The notes under the pieces were generated by a model. It ran no database searches and was not told the origin of the DNA. It was given only the letters and a program-made list of their open reading frames with translations. 64,000 bases of DNA from Solibacteraceae bacterium (GTDB lineage: Bacteria; Acidobacteriota; Terriglobia; Bryobacterales; Bryobacteraceae): assembly GCA_021324015.1 (NCBI GenBank), contig JAJPJX010000177.1, positions 1 through 64,000 on the forward strand, in the 5' to 3' direction. The position numbers were made by a program, and so were the translations under genes. Shown piece by piece: positions 41,865 to 50,830 of this stretch (positions are counted from its first letter, which is position 1; each line of letters starts with the position of its first letter).

Positions 41865-44852
41865 ATGTCTGTCTGGCGGTTCTGTGCCGTGGCTCTGGCG
41901 TGCCTCGCCCTGCCTTGCGCCCGCGCGCAGCAGACCACGGGCGCCACCTTCGGCCAGGTCGTCTCCCTGGGCGGAACCCCCTCGGACATCGTGCTGGATG
42001 AGTCGCGGAACCGGCTGTACATCGTCAACCAGAACGCCAACCGCGTGGATATCCTCGACATCAGCGCGAACCAGGTCGTCAACAGTATCTACGTCGGCAG
42101 CACGCCGCTGGCCGCCGCCATGTCGATGGATAACTCGACGTTATTTGTCACCAACAGTGGCAACCCGTCCTTGAGCGTCATCAACCTGGCCAACGGCGTG
42201 GTCACCCAGACCGTGCAGCTTCCTTCCACGCCCCAGGGCGTGGAAGTCGGCGCGGATGGCCGGGCGCTGGTCAGCATGGTGGGCACCGGCGTGGTCTCCG
42301 GCGTGCCGCAGGGCACCCTCTCGGTGTACGACCCGGTGTACCAGCAGCTCATTCCGGTTTCCGTTCCCGCGCTGCCGTCCACACCCGCCGGGCTGCCGGC
42401 GGTCCCCAGCACGCGCCCCGTCACCACCTTTCCCGGCAAGCTGCTGCGCACCCCGGATGGGCAGCGCATCGTGGGCGTGCTCACGCCTACCAACGCCACC
42501 ACGTACATCTTTGTCTATGAGACAGCCTCGGCGACCGTTCTTATGAACCGCACCTCGGCGGGCCAGTCCTCGGTGCTCTCCATGGCGCCCGACGGCGCGC
42601 ACTTCATGGCCGGGCTGACGATGTATGACACGGCCACGCTGGGCATCACGGCGCAATACAACAATGCCATGGCGCCCTTCGCCTTCAACGCGGCCTTCAG
42701 CATTCTGCAAAATATTGGCGGCAGCACGTTTTCCCCGGATGGCTCCACGCTTTACAGCGCGTTCAATGTGGCGCCGCTCACCACGCCGACGCCCCGGCCG
42801 CAGTCCTCCACGCTGCTCATCTCCGACCCCAGCAACCTGGCGATCAAGCTGGGCATCAAGCTGCCGGAGAGCATCGTCGCCAAAATGGTGATCACCGCGG
42901 ACGGGACCCGCGCCTGGGGTATGTCCGAATCCGGCCTTATCTATATGCCGTTGGGGCACCTCTACGACTACCCCATCCTCCAGCCGGAAACCACCGCGGT
43001 TTTCCTCGCGCAGGATCAGTGCAATCGGGGCCTCGCGAGCGGCGCCCTCAAGATCAACAACCTGGGCGCCGGCAAGCTCACCTTCTCCGTGGTGAATACC
43101 AATGCCGCCCTGACCGTGCAGGTGTCCAGCGGCGTGGCGCCCAGCACCGTGACCTTCACCATGGACCCGGGCCGCTCCGGGGTGGTGCGCCAGCCCGGGA
43201 CGAACTTGTGGACCGGCGCGGGTACCCAGACCGGCTCTCCGCTTAGCGTCACGCTGGCTTCGCCGGAAGCCATCAACGTGCCCAATACCATTCAGGTGTA
43301 CATGAATTACCGGCAGCCCGACCAGCGCGGCGTGATCTATCCGGTGCCCACCACGCCCAACAACAACTCCGCCAACACGGGCGCCGCGGCAAGCGCCACG
43401 CTGCCGAACGAGGGCCTGGAAGACATGGTGTTGGATGAGCCCCGCGGCAGACTCTATATCAGCAACTCCGGGTACAACCGCATCGAGGTCTTCGACCTGG
43501 CCAAACAGCGCTTCACCACTCCCATCCCCGTGGGCCCCCTGCCGCACCAGATGGCCATGAGCACCGACGGCAGCACGCTCTATGTGGGCAACACCGGCGG
43601 CGAGTCTATCAGCGTCGTGGATCTGGACCAGCAGCAGGTGGTGGGCAGCGTGGTGTTTCCGCCCATCCCGCGCAGCGGCACGCAGAACCTGGTGTACCCG
43701 CGAGCCATCGCCATGGGATTGGCGGGCTTGCAGGTGATCATGTCCAATGGGACGCAGTGGAAGGCAGTCGGCAATCAGCTCACCGTGCGTCCGGCCAACT
43801 CGGTGACGCCCACCACTCTGCCCACCACCGCCGGCGCGCCGGCCTACGGCATGGTGGCGACGCCGGATAACCAGTACATCATCACCCTCGCCGGCAATGG
43901 CACCGCCTATCTCTACGACGCCACCGCGGACACCTACACCGCCAGCCGCCTGTTGTTCGGCACGACCGGAAACCCCATTCAGGGTTATTATGGCGTGCTG
44001 GGGGCCGGTCCCCAGGGCGCCTTCTACCTGGCCAACGGGCTGGTGTTGAATTCGGCCCTGGCCGTCATCGGCGGCACCGCCACACCCGGCGTGACCACCA
44101 ACGGCGCCGTGCAGCGCAACATCGCAGCGGCGGCGCCCCTGAACGACCACCAGTTCGTTTTGATGACCACGCCGGTGCGGCAGAACATCACCACCGCCAC
44201 GCGCGACGATTCCCGCGCCACTCTGCAAATCGTGGACCTGAACACCGGCAACAGCACCCTGGCGGGTGTGGCGCCCGAAAATCCCGTGAACACGGCGCTC
44301 GGCACCACGCGCATCAACGTCACGCCGCGCCAGATGGTGGTGGACTCCAAAGGCACCGACTACGCCATCTCGCTTTCGGGTCTCAGCGTGATGCCGCTGA
44401 GCACCCCCCCGGCGCCGCAGATCGCGGCCGGCGCGCGCGGCATCCTGAATTCCAGCGACGGCACGCAGAACATCCGCCCGGGTTCCTTCATCACCATCAC
44501 CGGAACCAACCTGGCCTCCACCGCCGTGGCCGATCTTCTGCCCCCGCCCACCGTGTTGGGCGGCACCTGCGTGACGTTCAACGATATCGCGCTGCCCCTG
44601 CTCCAGACCTCCAGCGGGCAGATCCAGGCCCAGGTACCCGATACCCTGGCCACCGGAACCAATGTGGTGGTAGTGCGCTCGCTCGCCACCGCGCAAGCCA
44701 GCGATCCCCTGCTGGTCACGGTGCAGAAAGCCGCCCCGGGACAGCCCAGCCAGGGCTCGTCCGGTTCCGGCGGATCCGTCCTGCAGCGCTACACGCCGCC
44801 GCGGCGCATCCCCATGCCCACGCCGGTCCCGCAGCGGCGCGGCAGTTCCTAA
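41865..44852 (+). CDS. Secreted YncE-like propeller protein with C-terminal IPT-type domain
   Basis: A 995-residue secreted protein. The signal peptide (1-22, ending CARAQ) was used to choose ATG 41865. Two blocks of YVTN/NHL-like blades are seen: residues about 30-350 (GGTPSDIVLDESRNRLYIVNQ, STPLAAAMSMDNSTLFVTNSG) and about 520-840 (LEDMVLDEPRGRLYISNSGYN, LPHQMAMSTDGSTLYVGNTGG). Between them (about 370-520) is a beta-sandwich-like domain. The C-terminus (about 860-960) has IRPGSFITITGTNL and QIQAQVPDTLATG, an IPT/TIGR03437-like module, then a Pro/Ser/Gly-rich tail. The role may be surface binding or scaffolding; no enzymatic motif is seen. Confidence 0.8.
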   Translation: MSVWRFCAVALACLALPCARAQQTTGATFGQVVSLGGTPSDIVLDESRNRLYIVNQNANRVDILDISANQVVNSIYVGSTPLAAAMSMDNSTLFVTNSGNPSLSVINLANGVVTQTVQLPSTPQGVEVGADGRALVSMVGTGVVSGVPQGTLSVYDPVYQQLIPVSVPALPSTPAGLPAVPSTRPVTTFPGKLLRTPDGQRIVGVLTPTNATTYIFVYETASATVLMNRTSAGQSSVLSMAPDGAHFMAGLTMYDTATLGITAQYNNAMAPFAFNAAFSILQNIGGSTFSPDGSTLYSAFNVAPLTTPTPRPQSSTLLISDPSNLAIKLGIKLPESIVAKMVITADGTRAWGMSESGLIYMPLGHLYDYPILQPETTAVFLAQDQCNRGLASGALKINNLGAGKLTFSVVNTNAALTVQVSSGVAPSTVTFTMDPGRSGVVRQPGTNLWTGAGTQTGSPLSVTLASPEAINVPNTIQVYMNYRQPDQRGVIYPVPTTPNNNSANTGAAASATLPNEGLEDMVLDEPRGRLYISNSGYNRIEVFDLAKQRFTTPIPVGPLPHQMAMSTDGSTLYVGNTGGESISVVDLDQQQVVGSVVFPPIPRSGTQNLVYPRAIAMGLAGLQVIMSNGTQWKAVGNQLTVRPANSVTPTTLPTTAGAPAYGMVATPDNQYIITLAGNGTAYLYDATADTYTASRLLFGTTGNPIQGYYGVLGAGPQGAFYLANGLVLNSALAVIGGTATPGVTTNGAVQRNIAAAAPLNDHQFVLMTTPVRQNITTATRDDSRATLQIVDLNTGNSTLAGVAPENPVNTALGTTRINVTPRQMVVDSKGTDYAISLSGLSVMPLSTPPAPQIAAGARGILNSSDGTQNIRPGSFITITGTNLASTAVADLLPPPTVLGGTCVTFNDIALPLLQTSSGQIQAQVPDTLATGTNVVVVRSLATAQASDPLLVTVQKAAPGQPSQGSSGSGGSVLQRYTPPRRIPMPTPVPQRRGSS

Positions 44853-44868
44853 ACCGGGCCGGCTTCCC

Positions 44869-45660
44869 TCACGGGTGGCCCAGGTAATCCATGCGGCCGC
44901 CATCCACCGTCAGCACCTGCGCCGTCACAAATCCGGACCGCGGCGAGACCAGAAACGCCACCGCCTCGGCGATGTCCTCCGGCTGCCCCACCCGCCGCAC
45001 CATCGCGCGCCGCGAGAGGTCCTCGATCACGCCGCGCATCTGCTCTTCGCTGCGCCCGTTGGCCGCCATGTCGGTCAGGATGTAGCCCGGCGCCACGGCG
45101 TTCACCGTGATGCCCTCCGGCCCCAGTTCCATGGCGAAGCGCCGCGTCAGCGTGATCACGGCGGCCTTGGTGGCGGCGTAAAACGTCGTGCCCGTGAGGG
45201 CCGTGCCGTGCGCCGCAATCGAGGTCAGGTTCACGATGCGCCCGTAGCGCCGCTGCCGCATGCCCTCCACGAACGCGCGGGTGACGTACACCAGGCCGTC
45301 CACGTTGGTGCGGCGCATGCGGTCCATCTCGCGGAAGTCGAAGTCCCCCAGGTCGCCCTGGCGGAACAGCCCGGCGTTGTTGACCAGAATGCTCACCGGG
45401 CCAAGCTGCTCCTCAATCTGCGCCGCCATCTCCCGCACGCGCCCGGTTTCGGCCACATCCGCCTGCACCGCCGTCGCGCGCCCTCCGGCGGAGCGGATTT
45501 CTTCGGCCAGCGATTCGGCCTCCGCCTTCCGCTGCTGATAATTGATCGCCACGGCGGCGCCCTCCCGAGCCAGGCGCAGCGCAATGGCCCGGCCCAGTCC
45601 GCGCGAGGCGCCCGTCACCAGCGCCACCTGGTCCCGCAACTCCATCTCTGTCAGCTCCAT
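44869..45660 (-). CDS. Short-chain dehydrogenase/reductase (FabG-like)
   Basis: Cytoplasmic NAD(P)-dependent oxidoreductase of 263 residues with all classical SDR motifs: TGASRGLG (16-23), NNAG (94-97), Ser147, Tyr161 and Lys165 (YAATK), and PGYILTDM near the C-terminus. Such enzymes act on 3-oxoacyl-ACP, sugars or alcohols; the substrate cannot be assigned. An ATG at 45645 would shorten the protein by five residues. It is divergent from the metallo-hydrolase gene (45-base gap) and convergent with the propeller gene (16 bases). Confidence 0.9.
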   Translation of the reverse strand: MELTEMELRDQVALVTGASRGLGRAIALRLAREGAAVAINYQQRKAEAESLAEEIRSAGGRATAVQADVAETGRVREMAAQIEEQLGPVSILVNNAGLFRQGDLGDFDFREMDRMRRTNVDGLVYVTRAFVEGMRQRRYGRIVNLTSIAAHGTALTGTTFYAATKAAVITLTRRFAMELGPEGITVNAVAPGYILTDMAANGRSEEQMRGVIEDLSRRAMVRRVGQPEDIAEAVAFLVSPRSGFVTAQVLTVDGGRMDYLGHP

Positions 45661-45681
45661 GCCACCGACAATGAACCGCCG

Positions 45682-45690
45682 TGCTATGAT
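45682..45690 (+). promoter_or_regulatory. Extended -10 element of the metallo-hydrolase gene
   Basis: TGCTATGAT combines the TG extension with TATGAT, five of six consensus bases. It ends 16 bases before the ATG at 45706, so the leader would be about 9 bases, too short for a normal ribosome binding site, and none is seen. Confidence 0.5.
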
Positions 45691-45705
45691 TTGTCAACCG
45701 AAACT

Positions 45706-46611
45706 ATGAAACGCGTACTGATTGCTGCTGCATTCGTCGTGTGCATGGTCGCCGCTTTTCGCCGGGATGCCGCCAGCCAGTCCAGCCTGGTGCACGAACT
45801 GGCGCCCGGCGTCTATTTCCGGGAAGCCGAGCCAGCCAAGCGGATCATCGCCAACACCGGCTGGGTGGTCTTCCGGGATTACGTGCTGGTCATCGACGCC
45901 AATTACCCCTGGGGCGCCCGCGCCATTCTTCCGGACATCAAGAAGACCACCGACAAGCCCATTCGCTTCGTTTTCGACACTCACTATCACGCCGATCACG
46001 CCTTCGGCGATAGCGTCTTCGTAGATGCCGGGGCAACCATCGTCTGCTCCCAGGAGTGCACCGCGGAATCCCTGCGCAAGAATCCGGACCAGTGGAACAA
46101 CGACAAGGGTACCGGCGACTACAGCCTGAAGCCCTACCGGCTGGAGCATCCGCAGATCAGCTTTCAGGGCCGCATGGTGCTGGACGACGGCACGCACCGC
46201 GTGGAATTGATTCGTGTCGGCCCCGGGCATACCATCGGCGACTCCGTGGCCTGGCTGCCCAAGGAGCGCATCCTGTTCACCGGCGACCTGGTGGTGAATC
46301 GGCCCGGCAATAACCTGGCTGATCCGGACGCCGACCCCGACGGCTGGGTGCGCGCGCTGGACGATCTGGCCATGCGGCCCGTGGCCATCGTCATCCCGGG
46401 CCACGGCGCGCAGGGCACCGCGGACGCCATCCGCGGCGACCGCGACTACCTGGCCGACATGATCCAGCAGGTCCGCAGCGGCATCGCCCGCGGCGCCTCG
46501 GCCGAGGAACTGGCCGGCGAAATCCAGCTCACCCAGCACAAACCCTGGGGCGAGAACGAAAACAGCAACAAGGTTTCCATTCGCGCCATCTACGCCAAGC
46601 TGAAGAAGTAA
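45706..46611 (+). CDS. MBL-fold metallo-hydrolase, exported
   Basis: A 301-residue enzyme of the metallo-beta-lactamase superfamily with a signal peptide or membrane anchor (1-24). The zinc-binding motif is HYHADH (93-98), with further ligands in GPGHTIGD, the Asp of FTGDLVVN and His in PGHGAQG near residue 230. The superfamily includes quinoprotein-relay hydrolases and lactamases, and the N-terminal phrase ELAPGVYFRE resembles the former. Exact substrate is unknown. It has its own promoter and stands alone between convergent genes. Confidence 0.88.
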   Translation: MKRVLIAAAFVVCMVAAFRRDAASQSSLVHELAPGVYFREAEPAKRIIANTGWVVFRDYVLVIDANYPWGARAILPDIKKTTDKPIRFVFDTHYHADHAFGDSVFVDAGATIVCSQECTAESLRKNPDQWNNDKGTGDYSLKPYRLEHPQISFQGRMVLDDGTHRVELIRVGPGHTIGDSVAWLPKERILFTGDLVVNRPGNNLADPDADPDGWVRALDDLAMRPVAIVIPGHGAQGTADAIRGDRDYLADMIQQVRSGIARGASAEELAGEIQLTQHKPWGENENSNKVSIRAIYAKLKK

Positions 46612-46653
46612 GCTGAGAGCGGATGGCTGCTGGCGGACGGCTCCCGCGAGCGC

Positions 46654-49179
46654 TCACTCCCGCAGAATCTCCAGGGGCCGCAATCTCAACAGCCGCGCTC
46701 CCGCCAGCCAGCCCGCCGCGTTGGCGATGAGCACGGCGCCGGCCACCGCGGCCAGGGCCGCCCCCCAAGGCAGGCGCAGCGCTTCCTCCGTGAGGCGCCG
46801 CAGCAGGAAATCTGCAAACAGGCCGCCCAGCAGCACGCCGATACCACCCGCCGCCCCGCCCAGAATCACGAACTCGAGCAGAAAAATCGCCGTCACCCGG
46901 CGCGGCGTGGCGCCCAGCGTCTTCAGCACCGCTATCTCGCGTGTGCGCTCGAAGCGCGTGCCCGCCACGCTCGAGGCCAGAATCAGCACGCCTGCGGCAA
47001 TCGGGAAGAGCGCCAGAAACTCCACCACGGCGGCGATCTGATCCACGAAGCTCTCGAGCAGCGCGGCCGCACCCGCCAGGTTCATGCTGGCCACCTCCGG
47101 AAAGTCGCGGAAGAGCGCCTCTTCTACCGCGTCTAGCCGTTCCGGCGCCACGTGGAGGGCCGCGTTGTAAATCAGCGGCAGGCCGGCGGCCGCGGACCGG
47201 TTCAAGGTCAGGTTGTAGGGCAGCGCGGCCGGCCCCGCCAGCCGGTGCACGCAGGCGACTCGCGCTCGCACCGTCTTTCCCCCGGCCACAAACTCCAGCG
47301 CGGCCCCGGGAGCCGCTCCCATCAGACGGGCGGTCTCCTCGGAAAGCGAGGCTTGCGGAGCCGGATCGTCCGCCGCCCACCAGCGACCCCGCAGCACCTG
47401 CATGCCGGCGGCAGGTTGGTCCGCATACGTGGCGTACCACATGCGGCGCGCGCCGCTCTTCTCCACCGGCACGCCGTTGACCGTCTGCAACGTGAGCACG
47501 GCCAGCGGAAAAAACTGCGGCGCTTCCAGCACCCCTCCGAGCGCGGCCAGGCGTGCGGCTATGGCCGCCCGCCGCCCGGCGCCGATATTGAGCAGCAGCA
47601 GGTTGCCGCTTCCGGCCGGCGAGCGGCGCAACACGTCGCGCACCAGCGAGGCCTGCAACAGCCAGGTGGCGAAGGGAAACATCACCCCCAGCCCCAGCGC
47701 CACCAGCACCGCGCGGGCATGGTTGCCCGGGCGGTAGACGTTGGCGATGCCGTGCCGCCAGGCCGGGGAAAGGCCCCGGGAAGCGCGCCCCAGCAGCCCG
47801 CGCAGCGCCCGCAAAAGCAGCCATCCGGCGGCTGCCAGACCCGCCGTTCCCGCGCCCAGCGCCGCCGCGAACCATCCGGCCATGCGCCAGGAACCGCTGA
47901 GCCAGGCGGCCACCGCGCCCAGTGCCGCTCCCGCCGCGAGCCCGGCGCCTAGCGCGGCCGGAGAGCGCATCCAGGAGCGCGCCCGCCCGCTACCGGCCTC
48001 GCGCATCTCCCGGCGCAGCACCAGGGCCGGGGGCACCGTGCGGATGCGCAGCAGCGGCGGCAAGGCGCACAGCAGGGTTGCCGCCAGGCCCGTCGCCAGG
48101 CTGGCCGCCACGGCATCCCAGCGCCACTCGAGCGCGGCACCCACCAGCGCGTACGCCGGAATCAGCCGCGGCGCCGCCTGCTGCGCCACCGCGCCCAGTC
48201 CGATGCCCAGCAGGCTGCCCGCCAGGCCCAGGCCGGCGGTCTGGAGCACGTAAATACGCAGCACCTGCGCCGAGCGCGCCCCCAGCGACTTCATCACCGC
48301 GATCGAGTCCAGGCGCTGCTCCAGGTGCGCGTGGATGGCCACCGCCACGCCCAGCGCTCCCACCAGCAGCGCCATCAGGCTCACCAGGCTCAGGAATGCG
48401 GTGGCCAGTTCGACAATCCGCGCCAGCGTGGGGTCCGGTTCGCGGAAGTCCAGCACCTTGGCCTCCGGAAAGGCCCGCTCGATCTCGGCGCGCACGTCGG
48501 CCACCTGACGCGGGTCCGGCAGGCGGAACAGGATGCGGTGCGCCGCCCGCCCGCCGAAGCCCAACAGGCCGCTGCGCTCCAGCGCTTCGCGGGTCAGAAT
48601 CACGCGCGGCAGCGGATTGGGCAGGGTCACGAAGCGGTCCGGCTCGGCCGCGATGACCCCCGCGATCCGGAACTCCTGCCCCGCCACGCGCAGCGTCCCG
48701 CCCGCCGCGCTCCCCAGCCGCCGCGGCAGATCTTCGGAGACCACCACCGCGTCCCCGGCAAGCACCCGCCGCAAGGGGATCCCGCCGCGCAAGGCAAGCG
48801 CTCCGTAAAACGGATAGACCTTGGGGTCCACGGCCTTGAGGGCCACCGCCTGCGGCGGCCCTCCGCCTGCCGCCGCGGCCATGGCGATCGTCTCGGTCAC
48901 CGTGGTGGAGGCTACCCCGCGGCGCGCCAGCTCCTCCAGCACGGCGCTCTGCGCGGCATCCGGCGACTCGTGAACCCGCGCGGAAACATCGGCCGCGATC
49001 CACTGCCGCAGGTTGCGCCGCACCGTGGCCTGGAACGCGTCGCTCGAGCCCCGCACCCCGCTCACCGCCGCGATTCCGGCGGCCACCGAGAGCGCCACGA
49101 ACAGAAACCTGCCGGGCGCCGCGTGCACCTCGCGCCAGGCGATTTTTCCGGCGGTCCACCAATAGGGGAACGGGCGCAT
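46654..49179 (-). CDS. Large FtsX-type ABC permease, ATPase not nearby
   Basis: An 841-residue inner-membrane protein of the type with two FtsX domains (YbbP/LolE style). It begins MRPFPYWWTAGKIAWREVHAAPGR, followed by one helix, a periplasmic domain (about 45-240), three helices (about 250-400), a second periplasmic part (about 470-700), and a final FtsX block (about 705-835) including GTRFERTREIAVLKTLGAT. GAGGGG lies 9 bases before the ATG at 49179. ABC transporters of this class require an ATP-binding subunit, which is not present next to it. YbbP-type proteins have been proposed to release lipids or lipoproteins, but no function is proved here. Confidence 0.88.
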   Translation of the reverse strand: MRPFPYWWTAGKIAWREVHAAPGRFLFVALSVAAGIAAVSGVRGSSDAFQATVRRNLRQWIAADVSARVHESPDAAQSAVLEELARRGVASTTVTETIAMAAAAGGGPPQAVALKAVDPKVYPFYGALALRGGIPLRRVLAGDAVVVSEDLPRRLGSAAGGTLRVAGQEFRIAGVIAAEPDRFVTLPNPLPRVILTREALERSGLLGFGGRAAHRILFRLPDPRQVADVRAEIERAFPEAKVLDFREPDPTLARIVELATAFLSLVSLMALLVGALGVAVAIHAHLEQRLDSIAVMKSLGARSAQVLRIYVLQTAGLGLAGSLLGIGLGAVAQQAAPRLIPAYALVGAALEWRWDAVAASLATGLAATLLCALPPLLRIRTVPPALVLRREMREAGSGRARSWMRSPAALGAGLAAGAALGAVAAWLSGSWRMAGWFAAALGAGTAGLAAAGWLLLRALRGLLGRASRGLSPAWRHGIANVYRPGNHARAVLVALGLGVMFPFATWLLQASLVRDVLRRSPAGSGNLLLLNIGAGRRAAIAARLAALGGVLEAPQFFPLAVLTLQTVNGVPVEKSGARRMWYATYADQPAAGMQVLRGRWWAADDPAPQASLSEETARLMGAAPGAALEFVAGGKTVRARVACVHRLAGPAALPYNLTLNRSAAAGLPLIYNAALHVAPERLDAVEEALFRDFPEVASMNLAGAAALLESFVDQIAAVVEFLALFPIAAGVLILASSVAGTRFERTREIAVLKTLGATPRRVTAIFLLEFVILGGAAGGIGVLLGGLFADFLLRRLTEEALRLPWGAALAAVAGAVLIANAAGWLAGARLLRLRPLEILRE

Positions 49180-49237
49180 GCGGTACGGCCCCTCCAGCTT
49201 AAACCAAATCCCCTGCGCGATAATCGTCGCTGAACCG

Positions 49238-50818
49238 ATGGGGACTCGATGGGTGCTGGCCGCGCTGGTCGCAATCGCCTGGGGCATCGCGGCGGCGCAG
49301 CCGCCGGCCATTTTTCAGGAGGGCGTGCGCAACGCCGCCGGCCGCATCCCGCCTTCGCTCCCCGGCGGAGCCATCGCCCGCGGGGCACGCTTCACCATCG
49401 AAGGGGTGCGCTTCGCCGGCCTGCCCGGCCAGGTTCGGATCCGCGTAGCCGGCGCCGAAGCCCGCGTGCTGCGTGTCGAGCCCCGCACGGTGGAGGCTCT
49501 AATGCCCGCCGATGCGCCGCTGGGAGAAGCCGCCTTCACCGTCAGCCGCGGCGGCGAGACCAGCCGGCCGTTCTCCCTGCGCGTCGTATCCGCGGCCTTC
49601 GGCATCTACAGCCGCAACGGCCGGGGCTGGGGGCCGGGTCAGATCGGCCAGGTGGATGCCTCCGGCCGGCGCCGGCCCAACTCTCCCGAGGCCGCTGCGC
49701 GCCCCGGCCAGACAATCGTGCTGCGCGGAACCGGATTGGGCGGCATGCGTCCGCGGATTCTGGTGGGTGGCCAGCCCGCTCCCGTAGCTTGGGTGAAACC
49801 CGCGGCTGGCGAGGCAGGCATCGAAGAGGTCGCCGTGCGCTTGCCGGAGCGTGCCGCCGAAGGTTGTTGGGTTCCCGTCGCCGCGCTCGCGGGCGGCTAC
49901 GCGAGCAACACGGTGACCGTCGCCATCCGGCGCGGCGGAGGCCCCTGCATCCCGCCCGCGGACTGGCCCCAGCCGCTCGCCCCGGGCCGTAAGACTGCCG
50001 GCCTGCTGTTCCTGGCCCGCGCGTTCCTGCACGCCGAGTTCACCCCCGGCGTGCCCTCCGCCGCCATCAACGACGAAGGCGCGGCAGTCTTCCTGGAGGC
50101 CGAACCCGGCGAGGACCTGCTGCTGCCCATCCACCTCGCCCCGCCCTCCGGAACCTGCACGGCTTATACCGGCCTGTATGAATCCGCGGGCGGCTTTACC
50201 TCCACCCTGCTGGGTATGCTGCTCGAAAACGTGCGGGGCCGCGGCCTGGATGCCGGCGCTTCCATCGCGCTCAACGGAGCCCGCGCGGCGCGCACCTTGC
50301 CCGCCGCCCGCCGTACCCAGGGCTTCTACGGCGCCCTGCTGGGGAGCGAAACCCCGGGAGGCCGCGCCAGACCCCTGTTCCTCGATCCCGGCAGTTACCA
50401 GGCCACCGCCCCGGGGGGGCCCGGCGTGGGCCCCTTCCGCGTCTCGCTGAACATGCCGCGGCCCTTCTCCTGGACCAACGAGGACCGGCTGGAGACCATC
50501 GACCGCGCCCGGGGCTTCACGGTGGAATGGCAGGGTCTGGCGCCCACCGCGCCGCTGGGCATCCTGGCAGTCAACGTGGATCCGCGGACCACCGCCATGG
50601 CCGCCTGTTTCTGCGTTGCCGCCCCCGGAAGCCGCGGCTTTCACGTCCCTCCGGCGATGCTGGCCAATCTCCCCGCCGCGGCGCCGCCCGCCGGCCTGCC
50701 GCTCAGCATGCTCTTCGTGGGCTCCCTGGGGAGCGCCCAGCCCATGCAAGCCCGCGGCCTCGACCAAGGTGCCGCGGAAACGCTCGTGATTCGCGGCCGC
50801 GAAGCCCGCTTCCGCTGA
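49238..50818 (+). CDS. Secreted protein with TIGR03437/IPT-type domains
   Basis: A 526-residue protein with a signal peptide (1-20, ending IAAAQ). Two IPT-like modules are visible in the first half (RGARFTIEGVRFAGLPGQVR, about 45-125; RPGQTIVLRGTGLGGMRP, about 160-245), matching the opening pattern of TIGR03437 domains. The second half has two cysteines and beta segments (FLEAEPGEDLLLPIHLAPP) but no recognised enzyme motif. The ATG 49238 was chosen for the signal peptide; the frame upstream overlaps the divergent permease. It is convergent with the SBBP protein, 12 bases between stops. Confidence 0.75.
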   Translation: MGTRWVLAALVAIAWGIAAAQPPAIFQEGVRNAAGRIPPSLPGGAIARGARFTIEGVRFAGLPGQVRIRVAGAEARVLRVEPRTVEALMPADAPLGEAAFTVSRGGETSRPFSLRVVSAAFGIYSRNGRGWGPGQIGQVDASGRRRPNSPEAAARPGQTIVLRGTGLGGMRPRILVGGQPAPVAWVKPAAGEAGIEEVAVRLPERAAEGCWVPVAALAGGYASNTVTVAIRRGGGPCIPPADWPQPLAPGRKTAGLLFLARAFLHAEFTPGVPSAAINDEGAAVFLEAEPGEDLLLPIHLAPPSGTCTAYTGLYESAGGFTSTLLGMLLENVRGRGLDAGASIALNGARAARTLPAARRTQGFYGALLGSETPGGRARPLFLDPGSYQATAPGGPGVGPFRVSLNMPRPFSWTNEDRLETIDRARGFTVEWQGLAPTAPLGILAVNVDPRTTAMAACFCVAAPGSRGFHVPPAMLANLPAAAPPAGLPLSMLFVGSLGSAQPMQARGLDQGAAETLVIRGREARFR

Positions 50819-50830
50819 ACCGCCGCGCCC

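Noticed and set aside
42141-44903. Long open frame (about 920 codons) on the minus strand opposite the YncE-like gene
   Set aside because: Gly/Arg/His-rich with no domain; the plus-strand protein has clear repeats and a signal peptide.
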